NCBI GenBank assembly: GCA_030840665.1
Contig: JAVEEB010000316.1
Location: forward strand, 1-10,693
DNA from: Frankiaceae bacterium
GTDB taxonomy: Bacteria > Actinomycetota > Actinomycetes > JAVEEB01
Direction of reading: 5' to 3'
Length of the DNA: 10,693 nt
Shown here: piece by piece, positions 1 through 6,711 of the stretch
Layout of the letters: the number at the start of each line of letters is the position of its first letter
Position numbering within the stretch: position 1 is the stretch's first letter
Program-made: the position numbers and the translations under genes
Notes under the pieces: generated by a model
Told to the model about the DNA's origin: nothing
The model's database searches: none
Seen by the model: only the letters and a program-made list of their open reading frames with translations

Positions 1-577
1 AGCCCGACAGGATCTCAGGGCCGGTCAGCAGGACGATCGCCATGTCCGTCTCGGCGGCGAGCGGGCTGTCCGGGGCGTTGCACAGGGCGATCGTGAACGC
101 GCCCAGCCAGCGGGCGTGTTCGGCGGCCTTGCGCACGAACGGGGTGCGGCCGCTGGCCGAGACGCACACGACCGTGTCCCGCGCGGTCACGCCGACGGCG
201 TCCAGGGCGCCGGGTGCCGTTGACGCGTCGTCCTCGTCGGCCTCGATCGCCCCGGTGAACGCACGGCTGCCGCCGGCGATGATGGCCTGCACCAGTTGCG
301 GATCGCAGCCGAAGGTCGGCGGGCACTCCACCGCGTCCAGCCAGGCAAGCCGGCCCGGCGTGCCCGCTCCCACGTAGATCAGCCGTCCACCCTCGAGGGC
401 GCGGGAGGCGATCGCGTCGACGGCGGCAACGAGGGCCGGCCGGGCCTCCGCGACGGCCGCCGCGACGGCGCGCTCCTCGTCGGTCCACAACTCGACGAGC
501 GCCTCGGTCGAGCGCAGGTCGAGATCCGACCAGTCCGAACGGACGTCTTCGGGCGAGCGGGGCAGTGTGTCGGACAC
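1..577 (-). CDS. murQ: N-acetylmuramic acid 6-phosphate etherase, 3' end cut by window edge
   Basis: MurQ cleaves the D-lactyl ether of MurNAc-6-P to give GlcNAc-6-P and D-lactate in the cytoplasm, feeding cell-wall sugar into the NagA route. The first 192 codons are visible; the family is about 300 residues long, so the C-terminal third lies outside the window. The SIS-domain signature GAGTPGRLAWLDAVECPPTF spans residues 70-89. E84 and E115 align with the two catalytic glutamates of E. coli MurQ (E83 and E114). SASGRTPFV (140-148) is the second sugar-phosphate loop. Two signature positions differ from the common form (GAGTS to GAGTP, DASE to DAVE). The GTG start at 577 is chosen because AAGGAG sits 5 bases upstream; a TTG two bases further up is in another frame. 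The gene diverges from nagA across a region with two DasR-like operators, which suggests joint control. Identification is firm from the motifs. Confidence 0.93.
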   Translation of the reverse strand, partial: MSDTLPRSPEDVRSDWSDLDLRSTEALVELWTDEERAVAAAVAEARPALVAAVDAIASRALEGGRLIYVGAGTPGRLAWLDAVECPPTFGCDPQLVQAIIAGGSRAFTGAIEADEDDASTAPGALDAVGVTARDTVVCVSASGRTPFVRKAAEHARWLGAFTIALCNAPDSPLAAETDMAIVLLTGPEILSG

Positions 578-626
578 AATCACTCCTTGGCGGCAGAGAG
601 CAGCAACTGGACCTGCCGCTAGGAGC

Positions 627-632
627 ATTATG
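627..632 (-). promoter_or_regulatory. Possible -10 box for murQ
   Basis: Read on the minus strand this is CATAAT, four of six matches to TATAAT including A2 and T6. It lies about 50 bases upstream of the murQ GTG start. A 17-base spacer would put the -35 position at GACCAC, inside the first operator-like site (651-662), so DasR binding there would block it. No good TTGACA match is present at that spacing, so the call rests on the -10 box alone. Confidence 0.35.
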
Positions 633-650
633 CAGGTACCAAAAATCAGG

Positions 651-662
651 TGGTCTGGACCA
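651..662. promoter_or_regulatory. DasR-like operator (dre), murQ-nagA site 1
   Basis: TGGTCTGGACCA has perfect 5-bp inverted arms (TGGTC and GACCA) around a 2-bp centre. It differs from the core TGGTCTAGACCA known for Streptomyces DasR by a single base at the centre. It lies between the divergent genes murQ and nagA, and a DasR-type regulator is encoded in this window. Binding itself is inferred. Confidence 0.75.
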
Positions 663-690
663 ATCGGCCCGGTCAATGATAAAACTGCAG

Positions 691-702
691 TGGTCTAGTC
701 CA
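691..702. promoter_or_regulatory. DasR-like operator (dre), murQ-nagA site 2
   Basis: TGGTCTAGTCCA differs from the DasR core TGGTCTAGACCA at one position and is preceded by AG, as in the extended Streptomyces consensus. Its centre is 40 bp from site 1 and it ends 26 bases before the nagA start. It therefore probably overlaps the nagA transcription start or early leader, where a repressor would block transcription. No convincing nagA -35/-10 pair was found; GATAAA at 678-683 is a weak -10 candidate. Confidence 0.75.
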
Positions 703-728
703 TCTGCAACCACGGGAGCGGAATTCCT

Positions 729-1901
729 TTGAGCATCATCTCCGCACCGACGCTCCTGGTCGACGGCCGGCTGCGCGAAGGCGGTGCTGTCGTCTTCTCC
801 GACGGTGTCATCACCGAGGTCCTCGACACGGCCCCGGCACCCTCGGACGACCACCTCGTGCTCCCGCACGGCACCCTTACCGCCGGCATGATCGACGTCC
901 AGATCAACGGCAGCTACGGGGTCGACTTCGTCAGCGCCCTCCCCGACGAGTGGGCGACCGTCGCGCAGCGACTGGCCACCACCGGCGTGACGGCCTTCCA
1001 GCCCACGTTCACCACCGCCCCCATCAACTCACTGGTCGCCGGCCTCGAGCGCGCCGGCAACGCCATGAACGCGCGCCAGTCCACCCCCGCCGCCCGCAAC
1101 ATCGGCGTCCACCTCGAAGGTCCGTTTCTCTCGCCGCAGCACCCGGGTGTCCACGATCCCCGCTGGATGCTGACGCCGACGCCGGAGAACGTGCACGCCT
1201 TGTACGAAGGACCGGCCGGGCGGCACGTCGCGATGGTCACGCTCGCGCCCGAGTTGCCGGGCGCGCTCGACGCGATCCGACGCCTCGTGTCGCTCGGGAT
1301 CAAGGTGAGCGTCGGCCACACCGACGCGACGGGCGCCGAAGTGCGCGCAGCCGTCGACGCCGGCGCCGTCATGGTCACCCATTTGTTCAACGCCCAGCGC
1401 GGGCTCGGCCACCGCGAGCCCGGCGTGCCAGGCATAGGCCTGTCGGACACGCGGCTGACGCTCGGCCTCGTCGCGGACCTGCGGCACGTGGCCGCGCCGA
1501 TCTGCCAGGTGATCTTCGCGGCCGCCGGCGACCGCGTCTGCGTCGTCACCGACGCCGTCGCATCGGCAGGCATGCCGCCCGGGGTCTACGAGCTCGGGGG
1601 CCAGCAGGTCCGGGTCGCCGCCAACGACGTGCTGGCTCGTCGCCTCGACGGGACGATCGCCGGGTCGTCGCTGTCGCTGGACCTCGCGGTGCGCAACCTC
1701 ATCGGGATCGGGATCGAGCCCGTCCGGGTCCTCAAGTCCGTCACCAGCGTCCCTGCGGACGTGCTCGGGCGTTCCGACCTCGGGCGCCTCACCGCGGGCG
1801 CCTACGCCGACCTGGTGTGGTGGGACGAGGACTTCCGCCCTGCCCGCACCTGGGTCGGTGGCCGCCAGGTCGAGAACGCGGCGATGTCCGCGGCTTCCTA
1901 G
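729..1901 (+). CDS. nagA: N-acetylglucosamine-6-phosphate deacetylase
   Basis: NagA hydrolyses GlcNAc-6-P to GlcN-6-P and acetate in the cytoplasm, the committed step of GlcNAc use. The 390-residue product has normal family length and amidohydrolase architecture. QING (58-61) matches the QxNG form seen in E. coli NagA. HLEGPF (128-133) carries the metal ligand E130, VGHTDAT (195-201) carries H197, and THLFNA (217-222) carries H218. HREPG (228-232) is a substrate loop and VTDAV (273-277) contains the catalytic D275. The usual DGxH substrate motif reads DLRH (250-253), a modest deviation. The start is TTG at 729, with GGGAG about 10 bases upstream; this is an unusual start codon and spacing, so the exact start is less sure than the gene. 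Two DasR-like operators lie upstream. It sits away from the kinase and deaminase operon but completes that pathway. Confidence 0.95.
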   Translation: MSIISAPTLLVDGRLREGGAVVFSDGVITEVLDTAPAPSDDHLVLPHGTLTAGMIDVQINGSYGVDFVSALPDEWATVAQRLATTGVTAFQPTFTTAPINSLVAGLERAGNAMNARQSTPAARNIGVHLEGPFLSPQHPGVHDPRWMLTPTPENVHALYEGPAGRHVAMVTLAPELPGALDAIRRLVSLGIKVSVGHTDATGAEVRAAVDAGAVMVTHLFNAQRGLGHREPGVPGIGLSDTRLTLGLVADLRHVAAPICQVIFAAAGDRVCVVTDAVASAGMPPGVYELGGQQVRVAANDVLARRLDGTIAGSSLSLDLAVRNLIGIGIEPVRVLKSVTSVPADVLGRSDLGRLTAGAYADLVWWDEDFRPARTWVGGRQVENAAMSAAS

Positions 1902-1911
1902 CCGCACCCCG

Positions 1912-1917
1912 CACAAT
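1912..1917 (+). promoter_or_regulatory. Possible -10 box for a leaderless GNAT transcript
   Basis: CACAAT ends six bases before the ATG at 1924, the spacing at which transcription would begin on or next to the start codon. No Shine-Dalgarno sequence is visible before this ATG. Leaderless mRNAs are common in actinobacteria. The hexamer is only a partial match to TANNNT and no -35 box was identified, so this is a suggestion. Confidence 0.3.
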
Positions 1918-1923
1918 CGGTGC

Positions 1924-2412
1924 ATGAGCACCGAACCAACCGTCCGACGCCTCTCGCCGGACGAGTGGGAAACGGCCCGGGCCGTTCGGGTCGCCGCACT
2001 CAACGATGCCCCGTCCGCCTTCGGTTCCACGGTCGAGCGCGAGCTGTCGCTGTCCGAGGAGCAATGGCGCGCCCGGCTCTCCGGCAGCGCGTGGTTCACG
2101 GGGTTGCGCGGCGCCGATGCCGTCGCGTTGGCGTGTGGGGTGCCGGCGGACGCGGCGGACGAGCGCCACCTCACGGGCATGTGGGTGGCACTGTCGGAGC
2201 GGGGGACCGGGCTGGCCGGTGTGCTCGTGCGTCGCGTCATCGACTGGGCCCGCGCGGATGGTGCCCGCCGGTTGCAGTTGTGGGTCGTGGCAGAAAACGC
2301 CAGAGCCATTCGCTTGTACGACAAGCATGGCTTCACCTTCACCGGCCGCACGCAGCCGCTGCCCCGCGACCCACAAGTGTTGGAAGTCGAGATGGTGGCC
2401 GTGTTGGCCTGA
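1924..2412 (+). CDS. GNAT family N-acetyltransferase, substrate unknown
   Basis: This is a 162-residue single-domain GNAT protein, expected to transfer acetyl from acetyl-CoA to an amine on a small molecule or protein. The acetyl-CoA motif A covers about 84-110: a beta strand LTGMWVAL followed by the pyrophosphate-binding loop RGTGLA (93-98) and a helix. Motif B is AENARAIRLYDKHGF (123-137), with the Y132 position that often acts as general acid in this family. The ATG at 1924 is preferred to an in-frame upstream start at 1858, because that one would overlap the end of nagA and add an arginine-rich tail without homology. The gene begins 22 bases after nagA and has no visible ribosome site, so it is either read through from nagA or starts from its own leaderless promoter. 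A role in amino-sugar chemistry is possible from position, but nothing in the sequence shows it. Confidence 0.88.
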   Translation: MSTEPTVRRLSPDEWETARAVRVAALNDAPSAFGSTVERELSLSEEQWRARLSGSAWFTGLRGADAVALACGVPADAADERHLTGMWVALSERGTGLAGVLVRRVIDWARADGARRLQLWVVAENARAIRLYDKHGFTFTGRTQPLPRDPQVLEVEMVAVLA

Positions 2413-2450
2413 GCCGGACTGCCGGACTGCCGGACTGCCGGACTGCCGGG
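2413..2450. repeat. Tandem 8-bp repeat, 4.75 copies
   Basis: Four perfect copies of GCCGGACT followed by GCCGGG begin at the base after the GNAT stop codon. They fill most of the 47-bp gap between the convergent GNAT and deaminase genes. No GC hairpin with a T-run, as in an intrinsic terminator, is visible in either direction. Confidence 0.95.
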
Positions 2451-2459
2451 TTAACGGGC

Positions 2460-3512
2460 TTACCAGGTCTCGGTGACCTTCTTCAGCCCGCGCGGGCGGT
2501 CAGGGTCGAAGCCGCGGGCGACCGCGAGTTCGCGGGCGAGCACCTGGAGCGGCACGATCTCGACGATCGGCGATACCTCCTCATGGAGGCCGGCGGGCAA
2601 CACGATGCCGCTGTGCCCGTCGACGTTCGCCGCGCTGCCGATCACGATGAGGTCGGCGCTGACCTCCCGCAGCCGCTCGAGAACCGGCTGCATCGCCTTG
2701 CCGCCCTTGCCGTCCGGCACGATCGTGATGACGGCGCTCCCGCTGGTGACCATGGCGAGCGGCCCGTGCAGCAGGTCCGCGCCGGAGAAGGCGGACGCCG
2801 CGATGTACGACGTCTCCATCAGCTTCAACGCCGTCTCGCGTGCCGTCGGGTAGCTGTAGCCGCGTCCCGTCACGACGACGCGGTCGGTGTTGGCGTGCGC
2901 CTTCGCGATCTGGCCGATCGAGCCGGCGTGCACGAGCGTCGTCGCGACGGCGTGCGGCAGCGAACGGGCGGCCGCGCCGTCACCGCCGGCGAGCGCGTCG
3001 ACCAGCAGGTACAGGCTGAGGAGTTCGGCGGTGTAGCTCTTCGTGGCGGCGACCGCGCGCTCCGGGCCGGCGTGCACGTCCAGGTGGAGCTCGGCGGCTG
3101 CGGCCAGCGGTGACTGTGGCGCATTCGTCACCGCAAGGGTCAGCGCGCCGCACGCGCGGGCCGTCGTCATGGATTCGACGAGGTCGGGCGAGCCGCCCGA
3201 CTGGCTGACACTGATGAACAGCACCCCGCGCAGATCCGGGCGGGCGCCGTAGGTCGTCATCGTGGACGGCGATGCGAGGCCGCAGGGCAAACCGAGCCGA
3301 ATTTCCAACAGGTACTTGGCGTACAGCGCCGCGTGATCGGACGTGCCGCGGGCCGCCAGGATGACGAAGCGGGGCGCCGCGGCTTTGATGCGCGCGACGA
3401 TCTCGGCAATTTCCTTGGGGGAGCGCGTCAGGATGCCGTCGAGCACCGACGGTTGGTCTGCGATCTCTGTCGCCATAAGGGCCCCGGGGGCCGCGGCTGC
3501 ATCGACACTCAT
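2460..3512 (-). CDS. SIS-domain glucosamine-6-phosphate deaminase, NagB-II type
   Basis: The 350-residue protein matches the isomerase half of GlmS and lacks the glutaminase half. It has tandem SIS domains: ARGTSDHAALYAKY (53-66) and SVSQSGGSPDLVE (101-113) bind sugar phosphate in the first, and RGYSYPTARETALKLMET (217-234) lies in the second. E233, H249 (in LLHGP) and K345 near the C terminus align with E. coli GlmS E488, H504 and K603. The tail DPDRPRGLKKVTET resembles the GlmS C terminus. Without glutaminase, such enzymes run in the catabolic direction, GlcN-6-P to fructose-6-P plus ammonia, and substitute for the unrelated NagB. The ATG at 3512 has AAGGAG 7 bases upstream and overlaps the kinase stop by 4 bp, so translation is probably coupled. 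It is last in the operon. An AgaS-like deaminase for another amino sugar is the main alternative. Confidence 0.88.
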   Translation of the reverse strand: MSVDAAAAPGALMATEIADQPSVLDGILTRSPKEIAEIVARIKAAAPRFVILAARGTSDHAALYAKYLLEIRLGLPCGLASPSTMTTYGARPDLRGVLFISVSQSGGSPDLVESMTTARACGALTLAVTNAPQSPLAAAAELHLDVHAGPERAVAATKSYTAELLSLYLLVDALAGGDGAAARSLPHAVATTLVHAGSIGQIAKAHANTDRVVVTGRGYSYPTARETALKLMETSYIAASAFSGADLLHGPLAMVTSGSAVITIVPDGKGGKAMQPVLERLREVSADLIVIGSAANVDGHSGIVLPAGLHEEVSPIVEIVPLQVLARELAVARGFDPDRPRGLKKVTETW

Positions 3513-4417
3513 GCGGAATCTCCTTGTACATCTTGGTATTCAGTCAGCGCGAGACGAGCCGCGCCGACCTCGGGTGCGGCGAGCGGCAAGACGCCGCCGG
3601 TCGCGTCGGCGAAGCGGTTGCGGACGCGCTCGATCTGGAACACGCCGCCGCACATCGACACGCGCAGCGGCCCGAGGGCGCGGCGTACCGCATCCGCGAG
3701 GCGCACCAGGTGATCAGCCGCCAGGATGAAGATCTCGGTCACCGAGGGATCGTCGCTGGCGGCCAGTGAGGGCACGAGATCGGCGACGATGCGCCGATTG
3801 CCGGGCGAGGCGTGCACGCGTCGCACGACGGCGTCGAAGTCCTCGTTGTAGTGGTCGAGAACGATGTCCTCGATGGCCGGAAGTTGCGGGCCGGTCCGGT
3901 CGTGCGAGCGCAGGGCCATGCGGATCGCCTGCGCGGCGATCCAGTAGCCACTGCCCTCGTCACCGAGGAGGAAGCCGTAGCCTCCGGCGCGGGCCATCGT
4001 CCCTTGCGCGTCCCGCCCGAGGGCGTTGTTGCCCGTGCCGGCGAGCACGACGATGCCGGGCTCGCCGCCGAACGCGCCGAGCAGCGCCGCCTCCGTGTCG
4101 TCGCCGACGACAACGTGGGTGCGGGTCCGGTCTTCGAGCTCACACTGGACCGCAAGCGCCGCCTCGGGGCCTCTAAGGCCGGCCAACCCGATCCCGACCC
4201 GCGTCGCTCCGCTTTGCAGGATCAGCTGCGCGATGCGGTCCGTGCCGTCGGCGTGCAGCAGGGCGTTGATCGGCCCCTCGGTGTAGCGCGCGATGGAACG
4301 GCCGTCCTGCAGCAGCACGGCCCGCGTGCCGGTGCCGCCGCAGTCGATGCCGAGGACCGGCTCGTGCGTCACGGGGGCGCCAAGGATCGTCGGGCTGTTG
4401 TGCAACGTGCGACTCAT
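3509..4417 (-). CDS. BadF/BadG-family N-acetylglucosamine kinase (possibly also MurNAc)
   Basis: This 302-residue ASKHA-fold kinase probably phosphorylates GlcNAc at O6 with ATP in the cytoplasm. The phosphate-1 loop GIDCGGTGTRAVL covers 23-35. VVVGDDTEAALLGAF (102-116) holds the likely catalytic base D107. The phosphate-2 loop is VLAGTGNNALG (124-134), the family hallmark GGYGFLLGDEGSGYWI is at 145-160, and the adenosine motif MCGGVF at 255-260. This family includes eukaryotic NAGK and the clostridial MurK, which accepts GlcNAc and MurNAc. A MurNAc activity would explain the nearby murQ, which needs MurNAc-6-P. The ATG at 4417 overlaps the nagZ stop by 4 bp; its ribosome site is weak, fitting translational coupling. 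An internal GTG at residue 16 would still keep the domain intact. The stop overlaps the deaminase start by 4 bp. Kinase class is firm; the exact sugar is inferred. Confidence 0.88.
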   Translation of the reverse strand: MSRTLHNSPTILGAPVTHEPVLGIDCGGTGTRAVLLQDGRSIARYTEGPINALLHADGTDRIAQLILQSGATRVGIGLAGLRGPEAALAVQCELEDRTRTHVVVGDDTEAALLGAFGGEPGIVVLAGTGNNALGRDAQGTMARAGGYGFLLGDEGSGYWIAAQAIRMALRSHDRTGPQLPAIEDIVLDHYNEDFDAVVRRVHASPGNRRIVADLVPSLAASDDPSVTEIFILAADHLVRLADAVRRALGPLRVSMCGGVFQIERVRNRFADATGGVLPLAAPEVGAARLALTEYQDVQGDSA

Positions 4418-5877
4418 GTGGTCACCAACTGGGGATGGAGCAATTCGGCAACGGCGATTGCGTTGACGCGACCGCCGCCGTGGGCGGAGATCACGACCTG
4501 CGCGCCGTTCGGAAGCTGACCGGGCCAGCCCATGTCGACGGAGATGGTGTCCGGGCGGGCGAGGACGATGGCGTCGGCCAGGGCAAGGGCCCAGGGGTAC
4601 CGGGCCAGGTCACGGAAAACGAGGACGATCGGCCTGCCGTCGGCCGAGGCGAGAATCGCGCTGACGTCGACGTCGTGCTCGGACAGCCCGACGACCGACG
4701 TGGCCGGGTCGCGGGTGCTCAGCGCATCGGCCATGCCCCACGGAACAGTGCCGACGGCGATGTTCGCGACCGGGCGGATCTCGACCACGACGGCGGGTCC
4801 GGACAAGGACACGGCTCCGTCGGCTCCAGCGACGGACACAGCGCGCCGAGCGGCCACGAGGCCGATGTCGCTCACCGCATCCGAGTCGGCCGGAGCTGCC
4901 CACGATGCGGCGCGCTCGATGCGCCCGACGGCTTCGGTCAAGCGCTCCTGCGATAGCCGCCCGTCGAGGACCGCGTCGACGATCGCGTCGCGGATCTCGG
5001 TCACGATCTCCTCGCCCGTCTCCCCGCCACCGACGCAGATCGCATCCGCTCCGGCGATGAGGGCGCGCACGGCGGCTTCCGGCGTACCGATCGCATCAGC
5101 GACGGCTGCCATGTCGACGGCGTCGGTGATGACGAGCCCGTCGTACGCGAGTTCCTTGCGCAGCAAGCCGGTCAGGACGCTGGCGCTGACGGTCGCCGGC
5201 TCGTCGCCGAACGCCGACATCACGATGTGCGCCGTCATGATCGATTGCACGCCGGCGGCGATCGCGGCACGGAAGGGCAGCAGGGCAACCTCGTCGAGCT
5301 CCGCGCGGCCCGCGCTGACGTGCGGCAGCCCGATGTGCGAGTCGACTGTCGTGTCGCCGTGGCCGGGGAAATGCTTGGCGCACGCGATGACCCGGTGCGA
5401 CTGCAGGCCTTCCACATAAGCGGCGACGTGCCGGCCGACGAGGGCCGCGTCGCTGCCGAAGGAGCGCACGCCGATCACCGGGTTGAGCGGGTTGCTGTTG
5501 ACGTCGGCGACGGGTGCGAGGTCGAAGTTGATGCCGACCATCGCCAGGTCCGCGCCGATAGAAGCGGCGACGGCGCGGGTGAGATCGACGTCGTCGATCA
5601 CCCCCAGTGCATAGTTCCCCGGGTACGACGAACCGACGTGGTACTCGAGCCGCGTGACGTCGCCGCCCTCTTCGTCGATCGCGATCAGCACGTCGCTGCG
5701 GGCCGCCCGCAACTGTGCAGTGAGCGCCGCAACTTGCTCGCGGGACTCGATGTTGCGGCCGAAGAGCGTCACGCCGCGCATGCCACCCTCGAGGCGGCGC
5801 AGCACCCACTCGGGGGCCGTGAGCCCCACGAATGGTGGCAGCAGGCATGCGTCGGCCAGGTCAGCAATGGAGGGCAT
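4414..5877 (-). CDS. nagZ: Cytoplasmic GH3 beta-N-acetylhexosaminidase, NagZ-like
   Basis: This 487-residue glycoside hydrolase family 3 protein probably removes GlcNAc from imported chitobiose or from GlcNAc-MurNAc fragments. The loop KHFPGHGDTTVDSHIGLP (168-185) carries the Asp-His acid/base dyad (D179, H181) typical of the NagZ subgroup. VITDAVDM (249-256) holds the nucleophile D252. DEEGGDVTRL (68-77) replaces the more usual DQEGGRV, and NFDLAPVADVNSN (117-129) is also conserved. Residues after about 330 form an extra C-terminal alpha/beta region absent from short E. coli NagZ. There is no signal peptide, so it acts after transport. Some actinobacterial relatives (Cellulomonas fimi Nag3) have been reported to be phosphorylases releasing GlcNAc-1-P, which is an alternative. 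The ATG at 5877 has AAGGG 7 bases upstream and lies 3 bp after the permease stop; the stop overlaps the kinase start. Confidence 0.92.
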   Translation of the reverse strand: MPSIADLADACLLPPFVGLTAPEWVLRRLEGGMRGVTLFGRNIESREQVAALTAQLRAARSDVLIAIDEEGGDVTRLEYHVGSSYPGNYALGVIDDVDLTRAVAASIGADLAMVGINFDLAPVADVNSNPLNPVIGVRSFGSDAALVGRHVAAYVEGLQSHRVIACAKHFPGHGDTTVDSHIGLPHVSAGRAELDEVALLPFRAAIAAGVQSIMTAHIVMSAFGDEPATVSASVLTGLLRKELAYDGLVITDAVDMAAVADAIGTPEAAVRALIAGADAICVGGGETGEEIVTEIRDAIVDAVLDGRLSQERLTEAVGRIERAASWAAPADSDAVSDIGLVAARRAVSVAGADGAVSLSGPAVVVEIRPVANIAVGTVPWGMADALSTRDPATSVVGLSEHDVDVSAILASADGRPIVLVFRDLARYPWALALADAIVLARPDTISVDMGWPGQLPNGAQVVISAHGGGRVNAIAVAELLHPQLVTT

Positions 5878-5880
5878 CCG

Positions 5881-6711
5881 TCAGCCCTTGACCGCGCCGG
5901 CCGTCAGGCCACCGACCGCCCGGCGCTGCACGAACAGGAAGAAGGCCGCAGCCGGGACCGTGAAGACGACCGACATGGCCATGACGGCGCCCCAGTCCGC
6001 CGTGCGCGGCCCGATGAACGAGTGCAGCAGCACGGGGACGGTGTATTGCCCCGGGCTGTTCGTCAGCGTGTACGCGTACACGAATTCGTTCCAGGACGAG
6101 AGGAAACCGAAGATGCTCGTCGCCACGATGCCGGGCGCGATGAGCGGGAACAGCACCTTGCGGAACGCTTTCGCCCGGCTCGCGCCGTCGACAAGCGCCG
6201 CTTCTTCGATCTCCTTCGGCACCGCCCGCACGAACCCCCGCAGCATCCAGATGGACAGCGGCAACACGAAGGAGATGTAGACGAGGACCAGCGTGACCAT
6301 CTTGCCCTGGATCTTCAGGTCCTGGGACAGCACGACGTAAGGCACGAACAGCGCCTCGCCGGGGATCATCTGGATGAGGATCAGGATGACGATGAACAGC
6401 GTGCGGCCGCGGAACCAGAAGCGGCCGAGGGCGACCGCGGCGAAGAACGCGATGCCGATGCCGATGCCGACGGCCAGGGCGGTGATGATCACCGAGTTCT
6501 TCAACGACGTAAGGAATCCCTCGGTGTTCCAGGCGGTCTGGTAGTTGGCGAACTCGACCGGGTGGGGGAACAGGACGGGATCCGTCGTGCGGATCTGATT
6601 GGCCGGCTTGAGGGAGGTCGTCAGCAGCCAGTACAGCGGAAACAGGGACGTGAGAAGTGTGATGACGCCGAACGTGTTGGCGATGACGTGGTGCTGCCGG
6701 CGACCGGTCAC
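5881..6711 (-). CDS. dasC: Carbohydrate ABC transporter permease, MalG/DasC-like
   Basis: This 276-residue inner-membrane permease has about six hydrophobic segments (near 10-30, 72-96, 104-128, 136-156, 190-210 and 240-261). The cytoplasmic EAA loop EIEEAALVDGASRAKAF (167-183), followed by FPLIAPGI, contacts the ATPase. Length, the short N terminus and the C-terminal GGLTAGAVKG are typical of MalG-type CUT1 subunits. The start is GTG at 6711, which overlaps the preceding permease stop by 4 bp (GTGA); two GGAGG-like ribosome sites lie 4 and 9 bases upstream. The two permeases would form the channel for the lipoprotein encoded upstream. The dasC name rests on gene order and the adjacent dasR; the family could carry other sugars. 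No ATPase gene is present in the window. Confidence 0.92.
   Translation of the reverse strand: MTGRRQHHVIANTFGVITLLTSLFPLYWLLTTSLKPANQIRTTDPVLFPHPVEFANYQTAWNTEGFLTSLKNSVIITALAVGIGIGIAFFAAVALGRFWFRGRTLFIVILILIQMIPGEALFVPYVVLSQDLKIQGKMVTLVLVYISFVLPLSIWMLRGFVRAVPKEIEEAALVDGASRAKAFRKVLFPLIAPGIVATSIFGFLSSWNEFVYAYTLTNSPGQYTVPVLLHSFIGPRTADWGAVMAMSVVFTVPAAAFFLFVQRRAVGGLTAGAVKG

Noticed and set aside
15..869. A 284-residue minus-strand frame across murQ, the intergenic region and nagA
   Set aside because: It crosses both DasR-like operators and reads murQ in the wrong frame. The murQ frame has catalytic motifs and its own ribosome site at 577.
1029..2351. A 440-residue minus-strand frame antisense to nagA and GNAT
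   Set aside because: Both plus-strand genes carry full family motifs; this frame shows none and has shadow composition.
2445..2462. Possible terminator hairpin around GTTAAC between the converging genes
   Set aside because: Only the central six bases are self-complementary; the flanks do not pair and there is no T-run.
1920..3113. A 397-residue plus-strand frame running through the GNAT gene and antisense to the deaminase
   Set aside because: It reads the GNAT gene out of frame, passes through the GCCGGACT repeat and then opposes a clear SIS protein. The composition is typical of a shadow frame.
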